From assembly GCA_036258135.1 (NCBI GenBank), contig DATAEG010000148.1:1-25811 (forward strand): 25,811 bases of DNA, written 5' to 3'. A program made the translations under genes and the position numbers. The notes beneath the pieces are model-generated. The model saw only the letters and a list, made by a program, of their open reading frames with translations. It did no database searches and was not told where the DNA came from. This document shows, piece by piece, positions 10,888 through 18,685 of this stretch; the first letter of the stretch is position 1, and every line of letters starts with the position of its first letter. Source of the stretch: DATAEG01 sp036258135 (GTDB lineage: Bacteria; Actinomycetota; Actinomycetes; Mycobacteriales; Jatrophihabitantaceae).

Positions 10888-11547
10888 TCAGGCCGAGGGC
10901 AGGCCGTTCAGCAGCACGTCCACGTCGGCGCGGATGTTCGCCGGGTCGGCCGGTGTGGTGAGGTAGGAGGAGAGCAGTCTCAGGACGCTCTCGGTTCCGC
11001 CGCGGCCCACCGCTTGCAGGCGTCGGGTGACCTCGGCCCCGGCCAGGCGCCACCCGTCCACATCGGGGTCGACGCGGGCTAGCCGGGCCAGCACGTCGGG
11101 CTCGGACCGGGCCAGGCCACGCCGGATCGGGTGCGCGCTGATCGCCGTCGCGGCCGCGGTCAGGGCATCGGCGACCGTTAGATCACGGGTCTGGGCGCAG
11201 ACCCGCAGCACCTCGTTGGCCAGCACCGCCTGGAGCACCTCTTCGCGGGTGCGCAGGTGGTTGTAGAGCGTCGCCTTGGCCACTCCGGCGGCCGTAGCCA
11301 CCTCGGCCATAGTCACCCGCGTGCCGTGCGCGGCCACCGCCGCGGCGGCGCCGCGCAGCAACGCTTGGCGGGTCCGGCCCATGGCGTTGCCGGCTCGGCT
11401 GCGCGTTCCGGCGGGGCGGACCGGGACCTCGGAGGCCAGTCGGGAACGCGGCACGTCGTGGTCGGGGCGCGCGGCGCCGGGGGTGGGCGCGGGGCTCGTG
11501 GATCGGATCAGATGCGTCCCCACCGGATCGCGGGGGACGCTCGTCAT
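10888..11547 (-). CDS. TetR-family transcriptional regulator
   Basis: About 219 residues. Residues 56-105 carry the TetR helix-turn-helix: MGRTRQALLRGAAAAVAAHG, VTMAEVATAAGVAKATLYNHLRTREEVLQAV. The remaining part is a helical ligand/dimer domain of ordinary length with no close family signature. An unusually long 55-residue, Pro/Arg/Ser-rich stretch precedes the DNA-binding domain. The open frame reaches 11583 (a TTG), but the ATG at 11547 is chosen because a promoter (TTGCGT-N16-TAGCGT) ends eight bases before it and overlaps the TTG. Internal ATG 11382 would remove the tail entirely and is the alternative. It lies between clgR and pspA, reading the same way, so it may control pspA or itself; no effector can be predicted. 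Confidence 0.85.
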   Translation of the reverse strand: MTSVPRDPVGTHLIRSTSPAPTPGAARPDHDVPRSRLASEVPVRPAGTRSRAGNAMGRTRQALLRGAAAAVAAHGTRVTMAEVATAAGVAKATLYNHLRTREEVLQAVLANEVLRVCAQTRDLTVADALTAAATAISAHPIRRGLARSEPDVLARLARVDPDVDGWRLAGAEVTRRLQAVGRGGTESVLRLLSSYLTTPADPANIRADVDVLLNGLPSA

Positions 11548-11555
11548 GCCCGCCG

Positions 11556-11583
11556 ACGCTACCCGGCCAATACCCGCACGCAA
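11556..11583 (-). promoter_or_regulatory. Promoter of the TetR gene (TTGCGT-N16-TAGCGT)
   Basis: On the minus strand TTGCGT (11583 to 11578) and TAGCGT (11561 to 11556) are separated by 16 bases, a fair housekeeping-sigma promoter. The TetR ATG at 11547 follows eight bases later, implying an almost leaderless message. The surrounding stretch (about 11570-11640) is clearly richer in A+T than the rest of the window, as expected of a promoter region. Confidence 0.55.
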
Positions 11584-11646
11584 CCGCTACGACGCAAAAC
11601 GGAAACCAATCAACACACCTGAGGCGGATGGTACGAGAAAGGACGG

Positions 11647-12000
11647 TCAGGCGGCGTAGGTCGGCACCCCGCGCACGCTCGCCGTGGGCTCGGCGCCGCG
11701 CGGCCCGATGGCCGGCGCCGCGGCGCCAGCCGGTGCTGGGGCGAAGCGGGCCCGGTCGGCGATCTTCTCCTCGCGACGCAGCCGGTCGCTTACCTGCGCG
11801 AAGACGTCCGACAGCCGCAGGTCCAGGGCGTCGCAGATGGACGCCAGCAATTCCGAGGAGGCCTCTTTCTGGCCGCGTTCGATCTCGGAGAGGTAGCCGA
11901 GGCTTACCCGGGCCTGCGCGGAGACCTCGCGCAGCGTGCGACGCTGCCGGAGCCGCGCGGCGCGCAGGGTTTCCCCTACCACCGATCGGATCGTGGCCAT
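11647..12000 (-). CDS. clgR: ClgR-like XRE-family regulator of Clp protease genes
   Basis: A 117-residue protein with a Cro/C1-type helix-turn-helix at residues about 9-63 (RQRRTLREVSAQARVSLGYLSEIERGQKEASSELLASICDAL), where SLGYLSEIERG is the recognition-helix segment typical of ClgR. ClgR activates clpP1P2/clpC and, in M. tuberculosis, pspA. The C-terminus ends in Tyr-Ala-Ala; a terminal Ala-Ala is the known Clp-protease degron of PopR/ClgR in Streptomyces, so the protein is probably turned over by its own target. ATG 12000 has a good ribosome binding site (GGAGGGAG). The neighbours match mycobacteria (pgsA upstream; pspA downstream), which supports the name. A weak dyad lies over the predicted transcription start. 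Confidence 0.9.
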   Translation of the reverse strand: MATIRSVVGETLRAARLRQRRTLREVSAQARVSLGYLSEIERGQKEASSELLASICDALDLRLSDVFAQVSDRLRREEKIADRARFAPAPAGAAAPAIGPRGAEPTASVRGVPTYAA

Positions 12001-12017
12001 CTGGCTCCCTCCGTGCC

Positions 12018-12038
12018 TGGACCGACCAGTCCAACGTA
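12018..12038 (-). promoter_or_regulatory. Candidate clgR -10 box and dyad operator
   Basis: On the minus strand a TACGTT box (12038 to 12033) is followed immediately by TGGAC-N6-GTCCA (12033 to 12018), a five-base-arm dyad placed over the expected transcription start and 18 bases before the clgR ATG. It does not look like the ClgR-site pattern I know (CGC-N5-GCG). No good -35 was seen. Weak evidence. Confidence 0.3.
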
Positions 12039-12084
12039 CTCGGCGACGTCCAGTCGATACGGCCCCACTAGGCGGACACTGTCG

Positions 12085-12579
12085 TCAACGCTCAACCAGA
12101 TCCAAGGATTCCCGCTCGAGCAGCCGCAGGGCCACGGCCACGGTCTGTTCGCGGATCTCCGCGCGGCCGCCCTGGAACTGCCGCTCGGCCAGCGTCTCGC
12201 TCTCCGGCCCGCTGACGGCCAGAAACACCGTGCCCACCGCCACGCCGTCCTGGGCGTCGGGCCCGGCCACGCCGGTCACGCCTAGGCCCACGGTGGCCCG
12301 CAGCCGGGCGCGTACTCCCCGGGCCAGCGCGAGGGCGACGTCGCCGTCGACGGGCCCGCGTTCGGCCAGCAGGCCCTGCGGAACGTTGGCCAACGTCGCC
12401 TTCAGGTCGGTGGCGTAGACCACCAGCCCGCCGCGGACCGTGACGGAGGCGCCGGCAACGTCGGTCAGCGCCGCGGTGACCAGTCCGCCGGTCAGTGACT
12501 CGGCCACTGCGATGGTGGCCGCGGCCCGCCGGAACCGGTCGAGCAGCGCGGCGACGTCGACCCCCGTCGACTCACTCAC
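12085..12579 (-). CDS. cinA: CinA C-terminal domain protein (PncC-type nicotinamide-nucleotide amidohydrolase)
   Basis: A 164-residue stand-alone CinA C-terminal domain. AESLTGG at residues 26-32 contains the catalytic Ser/Thr region, and GLGVTGVAGPD and GTVFLAV are the other family blocks. The domain deamidates nicotinamide mononucleotide to nicotinate mononucleotide (PncC), recycling NMN, for instance that made by bacterial DNA ligase. The N-terminal molybdopterin-binding-like domain of full CinA is absent, as is usual in actinobacteria. The GTG at 12579 overlaps the pgsA stop (GTGA), so rimO, pgsA and cinA form one translationally coupled unit. The 84 bases after it and before clgR carry the clgR promoter. 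Confidence 0.9.
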   Translation of the reverse strand: MSESTGVDVAALLDRFRRAAATIAVAESLTGGLVTAALTDVAGASVTVRGGLVVYATDLKATLANVPQGLLAERGPVDGDVALALARGVRARLRATVGLGVTGVAGPDAQDGVAVGTVFLAVSGPESETLAERQFQGGRAEIREQTVAVALRLLERESLDLVER

Positions 12580-13193
12580 GCGGGCGCCCGGCGCAGTGAC
12601 AGCGCGCGCGAGACGTAGTCGACGCCGGTGACCAGCGTCAGCGCCAGCGCCGCGGCCATGACGACGACAGCCAATGCGTGCGGCCAACCGGACAGCGGCA
12701 GGATGTACAGGCCGATCGCCACCGTCTGGAGCAGCGTCTTGGCCTTGCCGCCCCGGCTGGCGGCGAGCACCCCGTGCCGGATCACCGAGAACCGGAGCAG
12801 GGTCACGGCGATCTCCCGAACCAGGATGACCACGGTCACCCACCACGGCAGCTCGTCGAGCAACGACAGGCCGACCAGCGCGGTCCCGATGAGCGCCTTG
12901 TCGGCGATGGGGTCGGCCAGTTTGCCGAACTCGGTGATCAGGTGGCGACGCCGGGCCAGCTCGCCGTCGATCCGGTCGGTGACCGCGGCGATCGCGAAGA
13001 CCACGAAGGCGGCGATCCGCCAACTAGTCTCGTGACCGTTGCCGTGGAAGAGCAGCGCGCCGAAGACCGGCACCAAGAGCAGGCGCAGCATGGTCAGTCC
13101 GTTGGCCACGTTCCACGCCGACACCGGGCTCGGCGGATCGGTGATCGGATCGTGCGGCAGCGGCCGGGCGTGCGCCAGCGGCTCGGTCATCAT
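12576..13193 (-). CDS. pgsA: CDP-alcohol phosphatidyltransferase (phosphatidylglycerophosphate synthase type)
   Basis: A 205-residue membrane enzyme joining CDP-diacylglycerol to an alcohol, most likely glycerol-3-phosphate. The CDP-alcohol phosphotransferase signature is complete: D73-x2-D76-G77-x2-A80-R81-x8-G90-x3-D94-x3-D98. Hydrophobic segments at about 32-50, 58-72, 100-125, 145-165 and 168-190 fit the usual six-helix bundle. It begins ATGATG (13193/13190), and the rimO stop TGA lies inside these codons, so translation is coupled. The position next to clgR and argA/ftsK matches Rv2746c (PgsA3) of M. tuberculosis. Other CDP-alcohol substrates cannot be excluded by sequence alone. Confidence 0.9.
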   Translation of the reverse strand: MMTEPLAHARPLPHDPITDPPSPVSAWNVANGLTMLRLLLVPVFGALLFHGNGHETSWRIAAFVVFAIAAVTDRIDGELARRRHLITEFGKLADPIADKALIGTALVGLSLLDELPWWVTVVILVREIAVTLLRFSVIRHGVLAASRGGKAKTLLQTVAIGLYILPLSGWPHALAVVVMAAALALTLVTGVDYVSRALSLRRAPA

Positions 13194-14563
13194 CGCTCCC
13201 GCGAAATGGCCACGAGGTCGACGCCGACGGAGTCGACCGCGATCGCCGACACGACCGAACCTGCCGGGTGCCGCCCGGCCACGCTCACGTCGCCGTCCTC
13301 CGGTCCCTGGTGCAGTCCGCGTCCGGTCGACGGGTCGCCCTCGTCCTCGATCAGGACGCGCAGCTCCTCCCCGACCCGCTCCTCGGCGCGCTGGGCCATC
13401 ACCTCGTCGGCAACCGCGCTGATGTACTCCACCCGCGCGTCGATCTCGGCTTGGTCGAGGTGGCCGTCGAGCCGGGCGGCCTCGGTGCCGTCCTCGTCGG
13501 AGTAGCCGAAGACGCCGACAGCGTCGAGGCGGGCGGCTCCCAGGAACGCGGCCAGCTCGGCGACGTCGTCCTCGGTCTCGCCCGGGAACCCGACGATGAA
13601 ATTGCTACGGACCCCGGCGGCCGGGGCCAGGCTCTGGATCCGGGCCAACAGGCCGAGGAAGTCGTCCCGGCCGCCGAACCGGCGCATCCGGCGAAGCACG
13701 GAATCGCTGGCGTGCTGGAACGAGAGGTCGAAGTACGGGGCCACCCCGGCCGTGCCGGCGACGGCCTCGATCAGCCCGGGCCGCAGCTCAGCCGGCTGGA
13801 GGTAGGAGACGCGCACCCGATCCACTCCGTCCACCACGGCCAGCCGCGGTAGCAGCGTCTCCAGGGCGGTCAGGTCGCCGATGTCTTTGCCGTACGACGT
13901 GGAGTTCTCGCTGACCAGGATCAGCTCGCGGGCGCCGTGTCCGGCCAGCCAGCGCGCTTCGTCGAGGACGTCGCCGGGCGGCCGGGAGACGAACGCGCCG
14001 CGGAACGACGGGATGGCGCAGAACGCGCAGCGCCGGTCGCAGCCGGAAGCCAGCTTAAGATTGGCGACCGGGCCCTCGGACAGTCTGCGCCGTGACGGCA
14101 GCCAGGCATGGCCGGGCAGTGCCACGTCGGTGGCCGCCTGCGGACGGCGCGCCGGCGCGACCGGCAACAGCCGGCGACGATCCTGCGGGACATGCGCGGG
14201 CCGGCGGCGGCCCGCCAGCACGTCCTCGAGACGGGCGCCGATGTCGGCGTAGTCGTCGAAGCCGAGGACGGCGTCGGCCTCGGGCAGCGCGTCGGCCAGC
14301 ATGACACCGTAGCGCTCGGCGAGGCACCCCACCGCAACCACCCGGCGGCCCGAGTCAGCGGCCTGGAGCAGCGCATCGACGGACTCCCGCTTCGCCGCCT
14401 CGACGAAGCCGCAGGTATTCACCAGGACGACCTCGGCGGCGTCCTCGTCGACCAGGTGCCAGCCGGATGCGGCCAACCGTCCAGCGAGCTCCTCGGAGTC
14501 CACCTCGTTTCGGGCGCACCCGAGCGTGGTGAGCGCATAGCTGCGCGCACCGGAGGCCGTCAC
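13190..14563 (-). CDS. rimO: Ribosomal protein S12 methylthiotransferase RimO
   Basis: A 457-residue radical-SAM methylthiotransferase that modifies an aspartate of ribosomal protein S12. The N-terminal domain binds an auxiliary Fe-S cluster through C16 (TLGCARNEVDSEE), C51 (NTCGF) and C80 (VGCLAERY); the radical-SAM cluster motif is C175-x3-C179-x2-C182; the C-terminal TRAM region follows EERVGEELRVLIE. VSYLQPAELRP and FDLSFQHASDSVLRRMRR are further RimO blocks. The open frame runs upstream to 15022, but that portion is antisense to argA; the GTG at 14563 is chosen because TACCCT lies seven bases before it (leaderless) and the conserved YALTTLGCARN begins nine residues later. First gene of rimO-pgsA-cinA and divergent from argA. 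Confidence 0.93.
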   Translation of the reverse strand: MTASGARSYALTTLGCARNEVDSEELAGRLAASGWHLVDEDAAEVVLVNTCGFVEAAKRESVDALLQAADSGRRVVAVGCLAERYGVMLADALPEADAVLGFDDYADIGARLEDVLAGRRRPAHVPQDRRRLLPVAPARRPQAATDVALPGHAWLPSRRRLSEGPVANLKLASGCDRRCAFCAIPSFRGAFVSRPPGDVLDEARWLAGHGARELILVSENSTSYGKDIGDLTALETLLPRLAVVDGVDRVRVSYLQPAELRPGLIEAVAGTAGVAPYFDLSFQHASDSVLRRMRRFGGRDDFLGLLARIQSLAPAAGVRSNFIVGFPGETEDDVAELAAFLGAARLDAVGVFGYSDEDGTEAARLDGHLDQAEIDARVEYISAVADEVMAQRAEERVGEELRVLIEDEGDPSTGRGLHQGPEDGDVSVAGRHPAGSVVSAIAVDSVGVDLVAISRER

Positions 14564-14570
14564 GAAAGGC

Positions 14571-14576
14571 AGGGTA
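14571..14576 (-). promoter_or_regulatory. -10 box of a leaderless rimO promoter
   Basis: TACCCT on the minus strand (14576 to 14571) is seven bases before the rimO GTG at 14563. There is no ribosome binding site in that space, so a leaderless message is likely. No convincing -35 was found. Confidence 0.45.
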
Positions 14577-14665
14577 TCCCGCGGAGCCGGCGCCTCGTCC
14601 CGCTGCGCATCGATGGCCGGCACTAATGTGACCAGGCGGCGACTGGTACGGGCGCGGGAGGCGGC

Positions 14666-15172
14666 GTGGCGGTGGAGGTGATGATCCGCCGGGCCCGCAC
14701 GCCCGACGTGCCAGCCATCAAGGCCCTCGTCGACATCTACGCCGGCTCCGGGCGCAAGATGCTCGCCAAGCAGCTGGTGACCATCTACGAGGACGTTCAG
14801 GACTTCCGCGTGGCCGAGGTCGGGGACGAGATCGTGGGCTGCGGGGCCCTGCACGTGCTGTGGGCGGACCTGGGCGAGATCCGCACGGTGGCCGTCCGGC
14901 CGGACCACCTGCGGCTGGGCATCGGCGGGCTCATCCTCGAAGAGCTGGTCGGCGTGGCCGAGGCGCTGGGTCTGTCCCGGCTGTTCGCGCTGACCTTCCA
15001 GACCGAGTTTTTCGCCGCGCACGGCTTCGTCGAGTTCGACGGCAGGCCCGTCGACGAGGACACCTACGACGCCCTGCGTCGCTCGTACGACGAGGGCGTC
15101 GCGGAGTTTCTCGGCCTGGAGTACGTCAAGCCGAACACGCTGGGCAACGTGCGAATGCTTCGCAAGTTATGA
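14666..15172 (+). CDS. argA: Amino-acid N-acetyltransferase (ArgA type, GNAT)
   Basis: A 168-residue GNAT enzyme that makes N-acetylglutamate, the first step of arginine synthesis. Visible blocks: IRRARTPDVPAIKALVDIYA, VGCGALHVLWADLGEIRTVAV (acetyl-CoA-binding strand 4), HLRLGIGGLILEELV (pyrophosphate-binding loop), FALTFQTEFFAAHGFVEFDG and VKPNTLGNVRML. These agree closely with my memory of Rv2747 of M. tuberculosis, a stand-alone GNAT ArgA that also accepts glutamine; in M. tuberculosis it likewise sits between pgsA and ftsK. The GTG at 14666 has GGGAGG at 14656-14661 as ribosome binding site, and TAATGT at 14624-14629 could be the -10 box. No arginine-binding kinase-like domain is present, so feedback control differs from E. 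coli ArgA. Confidence 0.9.
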   Translation: MAVEVMIRRARTPDVPAIKALVDIYAGSGRKMLAKQLVTIYEDVQDFRVAEVGDEIVGCGALHVLWADLGEIRTVAVRPDHLRLGIGGLILEELVGVAEALGLSRLFALTFQTEFFAAHGFVEFDGRPVDEDTYDALRRSYDEGVAEFLGLEYVKPNTLGNVRMLRKL

Positions 15173-15236
15173 CACAGCCCAACTACGCCCTCGCTACGCT
15201 CGTGCGGCTGCGGACACCCCGTCGGCCGGCGGCACT

Positions 15237-16055
15237 GTGATCGGGTATGAGCTCGGCCGCGGCCGCGTGTCGTCGCTGCACGTCTACCCGGTCAAGGCCT
15301 GCGCCGGTACCGACCTGGGGGTGGCCGAGTTCGGCCCGCGCGGTATCGCCGCGGACCGACTGTTCGCTCTCGTCGGACCCGACCACGAGGTCATCACCCA
15401 ACGCGAGCACCCGGCGCTCGCGACGGTGCGTCCCCGCTACGCCGACGGCGTGCTGACCCTGGCCGGCGCGGGACGGCCCGTGATCGAAATCGCCGAGGAC
15501 ACCACCGGACCACGCATGGCCACGACTGTCTTCGGGCGACCTTGTCCCGGCATCGACCAGGGCCCGGCTGCGGCCGCGTGGTTCGCCGAGGTCATCGGCG
15601 AGCACTGTCGCTTGATGCGCTGCCCGGAAGACGACGGCAAGAGGGTGAACCCGGCCTACGGCGAGGGCCAGACCGCATACGCCGACGCCTACCCGGTCAC
15701 GGTGGTGTCGGTCGCCTCCCTGGACCGGCTCAACGACGAGATCATCGAGATGGGCGAGGAGCCGGTGCCCATGGAGCGGTTCCGGCCGAACGTGGTCATC
15801 GCGGGCTGGTCACGTCCGCACGCCGAGGACGACGTCGAGCGTGCCAAACTGGGCACGGTGCGGATACGGCTGGTCAAGCGTGACGACCGCTGCGTCGTTA
15901 CCACCGTCGACCAGCAGAGCGGCGAGCGAACCCATCAGCCGCTTCGCGCCCTCGGCCGGTACCGCGTCATCGACCACGCGCTGATGTTCGGTATGTTCGC
16001 GATGGTCGAGCAGCCGGGGAGGGTGCTCGTCGGCGATCCCGTGTCAGTGCTCTGA
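15237..16055 (+). CDS. MOSC domain protein (YcbX/mARC-like)
   Basis: A 272-residue protein with the N-terminal beta-barrel (VSSLHVYPVKACAGTDLGVAEFGPRGIAADRLFALV) and a C-terminal MOSC domain (RFRPNVVIAG, then RDDRCVVTTVDQQSGE), in which C219 is the conserved cysteine that can ligate a molybdenum cofactor or carry a sulfur. YcbX and eukaryotic mARC of this family reduce N-hydroxylated compounds such as N-hydroxyadenine derivatives. No ferredoxin domain is fused here, so an outside electron donor would be needed. The GTG at 15237 is the first start in frame; a GTG at residue 11 (15267) is a plausible alternative since the barrel begins there. It lies 64 bases after argA and converges on ftsK with five bases between the stop codons. 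Confidence 0.85.
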   Translation: MIGYELGRGRVSSLHVYPVKACAGTDLGVAEFGPRGIAADRLFALVGPDHEVITQREHPALATVRPRYADGVLTLAGAGRPVIEIAEDTTGPRMATTVFGRPCPGIDQGPAAAAWFAEVIGEHCRLMRCPEDDGKRVNPAYGEGQTAYADAYPVTVVSVASLDRLNDEIIEMGEEPVPMERFRPNVVIAGWSRPHAEDDVERAKLGTVRIRLVKRDDRCVVTTVDQQSGERTHQPLRALGRYRVIDHALMFGMFAMVEQPGRVLVGDPVSVL

Positions 16056-16060
16056 CTCGG

Positions 16061-18550
16061 TCAGTAACCGCTGGCGGCGTCCTGCTCGGCCGGCGCGGGC
16101 TCCGGGCCGTCGCCTTGCCGCAGCGAGTACAGCAGGCCGGTCAGGTCTTCCGGCTTGGCCAGAACCTCACGCGCTTTCGAGCCCTCGGACGGCCCGACGA
16201 TGCCGCGGCTTTCCATCAGGTCCATGAGCCGGCCGGCCTTGGCGAAGCCGACCCGCAGCTTGCGTTGCAGCATCGACGTCGAGCCGAACTGCGTCGACAC
16301 CACCAGCTCGGCCGCCTGGAGGAACAGGTCGAGGTCGTCGCCGATGTCCTCGTCGATCTCCTTCTTCGACGCGACCGGCACGGTGACGTCGTCGCGGTAG
16401 GCCGGTTTCAGCTGCGACTTGCAGTGCTTGACCACCGTCCGGATCTCGGCGTCGGTCACGTAGGCGCCTTGAATGCGGGCCGGCTTGGATGCCCCCATGG
16501 GCAGGAACAAGCCGTCACCTTTGCCGAGCAGCTTCTCCGCTCCCGGCTGGTCGAGGATGACGCGTGAGTCGGTCAGCGACGACGTCTTGAAGCCCAGCCG
16601 GGAAGGCATGTTCGCCTTGATCAGCCCGGTCACGACGTCCACGGATGGACGCTGCGTAGCGATAATCAGGTGGATGCCGGCCGCGCGGGCCAGCTGTGTG
16701 ATCCGCACGATCGCGTCCTCGACGTCGCGCGGCGCCACCATCATCAGGTCGGCGAGCTCGTCGACGATGACGAGCAGGTACGGGTAGGGCTCGTAGACCC
16801 GCTCGGAGCCGGGCGGCGCTACAAGCTCACCGGTGCCCACCATCCTGTTGAAGTCGTCGATGTGCCGGACGGCGCTGGACTCCATGTCCTCGTAGCGCAG
16901 CTCCATCTCGCGCACGACCCACTGCAACGCGTCGGCAGCCTTCTTCGCGTCGGTGATCACCGGCGTCACCAGATGCGGGATGCCCTGATAGCCGGTGAAC
17001 TCCACTCGCTTGGGGTCGATGAGGACCATCCGCACTTCGTCGGGCGTGGCCCGCGAGAGCACCGACAGGATGAACGCATTGATGCAGCTCGACTTGCCGG
17101 CTCCGGTGGCGCCGGCCACCAGCAGGTGCGGCATCTTGGTCACGTTGGCCACGACCATGCCGCCCTCGACGTCCTTGCCCAGCGCCACCAGCATCGGATG
17201 GTGTTCGCGCCGCGCCGCGGGCGAGCGCAGCACGTCGCCGAGCATGACGATCTCGGGATCGCGGTTCGGGATCTCCACACCGACGGCGCTCTTGCCCGGG
17301 ATCGGGCTGATGATGCGCACGTCCGGGCTCTTCACCGCGTAGGCGATGTTGCGGCTGAGCTGGATGATGCGTTCCACTTTGACGCCGGTACCCAGCTCGA
17401 TCTCGTAACGGGTGACGGTTGGTCCTCGGTTGAAGCCGGAGACGCGGCAGTCGACGCCGAACTCGCTGAAGACCTGGGTTAGCGCCCCGATCACCTCGTC
17501 GTTGGCCTTGGTGTGGGCGAGGTGGGCGCTTCCGGTGGCCAGCTTGTCCAGCGACGGCAGTGTGTAGAACCCGGCGCCGCCCTGAAGCGGCAACTGGACC
17601 GGCCCGCCCGTAGCGCCGCGTGCCTTACGCGGGCGGCGCGACGGAGGGGGCGCCTCCTCGACCTGGGGCAGGACATCGGTGGTGGCGTCAGCCTCGGCCT
17701 CGGCGGGGTCCGGCGTGGCGGCGACCTGGAATGTGGTGTGGCCGGACCGGCCGAATCTGGCCAGCAGGCCGCGCTTCTCCGGCTTGGCCTCGTCAGGCTT
17801 GGCGGCGGCGGTTTCCCCGCCCTCGGTCTCGCCAGCAGTGGCGGGGGTGCTCCCCCGGCGCGGGCGCAGCGCCTTGGCCTGTTCGACGAGAAGCGTCACC
17901 GGTGTCGCAGTCACGACCAGGACGCCGAACACGCCGAGCAGGAACAGGAGCGGGACAGCCAGCGGCGCGCTCACCGCGCGTTCCAGGCCGCTGCCGATGC
18001 CGGCGCCGATCCAGCCGCCCGCATGGGAGCGCGCCGCGTCGGAGGCGGGCGAGTCCGCCCAGAGGTCGAGCAGGCCGAGAACGGCGGCGCCGAGGGCGAC
18101 GACGCCGACCAGAACTCGGCCCCGCTGTTCGGGGTGCGCTGCTTGGCGGAGCATGTGCACACCCAGGATGGCGAGCAGTACCGGTACCGCCAGCGCGCCG
18201 TTGCCGAGCCCTAGGCGCAGCAACCGCGCGAGGCCCTGTCCCGCCGGTCCGCCTGCGCCGGCCCAGATCGACGCGCCGGCCACCAGCGCCACGCCGAGGA
18301 TGGCGAGGCCCACACCATCGCGGCGGTGCGCCGGGTCCAGGTCCCGCGCCGTCGCTGCCTGCCGGCCGGTCGCTCGAGCGGTCGCCCCGACGGTACGGGC
18401 CAGCCCCCGCCACGTGGCGGCGATGGCGGCGCCGATCCCGGCCGCGGTCTGCGCCACCGGGCCGCGTTGCTGCGGCCGGCGAACGGCGCTGCGCGACGAG
18501 CCGCCGTACCGAGTCGACGGCCGAGGTTTCGTACCGCTTCGCGCACTCAC
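16061..18550 (-). CDS. ftsK: DNA translocase FtsK/SpoIIIE
   Basis: An 829-residue septal DNA pump that moves chromosome DNA during division. Four N-terminal membrane segments (about residues 80-98, 109-134, 146-165, 195-222), then a charged, Ala/Pro-rich linker, the alpha/beta motor with Walker A GATGAGKS (480-487, K486) and Walker B VIVDE (D597), and the gamma winged-helix domain at the end (TSMLQRKLRVGFAKAGRLMDLME) that reads KOPS-like orienting sequences. It ends AEQDAASGY. The frame is open back to 18832, but that part overlaps the divergent small ORF and its promoter; the GTG at 18550 is chosen because TACGGT stands seven bases before it. In M. tuberculosis ftsK (Rv2748c) also follows argA. 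Confidence 0.95.
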   Translation of the reverse strand: MSARSGTKPRPSTRYGGSSRSAVRRPQQRGPVAQTAAGIGAAIAATWRGLARTVGATARATGRQAATARDLDPAHRRDGVGLAILGVALVAGASIWAGAGGPAGQGLARLLRLGLGNGALAVPVLLAILGVHMLRQAAHPEQRGRVLVGVVALGAAVLGLLDLWADSPASDAARSHAGGWIGAGIGSGLERAVSAPLAVPLLFLLGVFGVLVVTATPVTLLVEQAKALRPRRGSTPATAGETEGGETAAAKPDEAKPEKRGLLARFGRSGHTTFQVAATPDPAEAEADATTDVLPQVEEAPPPSRRPRKARGATGGPVQLPLQGGAGFYTLPSLDKLATGSAHLAHTKANDEVIGALTQVFSEFGVDCRVSGFNRGPTVTRYEIELGTGVKVERIIQLSRNIAYAVKSPDVRIISPIPGKSAVGVEIPNRDPEIVMLGDVLRSPAARREHHPMLVALGKDVEGGMVVANVTKMPHLLVAGATGAGKSSCINAFILSVLSRATPDEVRMVLIDPKRVEFTGYQGIPHLVTPVITDAKKAADALQWVVREMELRYEDMESSAVRHIDDFNRMVGTGELVAPPGSERVYEPYPYLLVIVDELADLMMVAPRDVEDAIVRITQLARAAGIHLIIATQRPSVDVVTGLIKANMPSRLGFKTSSLTDSRVILDQPGAEKLLGKGDGLFLPMGASKPARIQGAYVTDAEIRTVVKHCKSQLKPAYRDDVTVPVASKKEIDEDIGDDLDLFLQAAELVVSTQFGSTSMLQRKLRVGFAKAGRLMDLMESRGIVGPSEGSKAREVLAKPEDLTGLLYSLRQGDGPEPAPAEQDAASGY

Positions 18551-18557
18551 GCCCGAA

Positions 18558-18563
18558 ACCGTA
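18558..18563 (-). promoter_or_regulatory. -10 box of a leaderless ftsK promoter
   Basis: TACGGT on the minus strand (18563 to 18558), seven bases before GTG 18550; no Shine-Dalgarno sequence lies between. Together with TACCGT at 18674-18679 it makes the 135-base space before ftsK a divergent promoter region. Confidence 0.45.
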
Positions 18564-18673
18564 ACGCTCAACGCGAGGTTGACCTTGGAGGTTCGCGTCG
18601 AAGCTCGGCATTGTGTCGCCGTCGTTCGCTCTCGGCGCACCGCCGCCGCACCGCCCGGCGGGGTGCCTTGGGC

Positions 18674-18679
18674 TACCGT
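18674..18679 (+). promoter_or_regulatory. -10 box of a leaderless promoter for the 72-residue ORF
   Basis: TACCGT lies six bases before the ATG at 18686, with no ribosome binding site between. It supports the small ORF as a real, leaderless gene. Confidence 0.45.
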
Positions 18680-18685
18680 CGAGCC

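Noticed and set aside
14564..15022. Upstream extension of the rimO frame to 15022.
   Set aside because: This portion is antisense to argA, and the conserved RimO N-terminus begins after GTG 14563.
15182..15215. CCTCGCTACGCTCG-like sequence in the argA-MOSC gap, resembling dispersed small repeats of some actinobacteria.
   Set aside because: Only one copy is seen here and no hairpin of note, so a repeat cannot be supported from this window.
16052..16064. CTGAC-TCG-GTCAG between the MOSC and ftsK stops as a terminator.
   Set aside because: A five-base stem with a three-base loop and no T-run is too weak to call.
16652..16663. TGCGTAGCGAT inside ftsK, matching part of the nei palindrome.
   Set aside because: On the coding strand it encodes the conserved IATQRPS motif of FtsK, and no second arm is near, so the match is chance.
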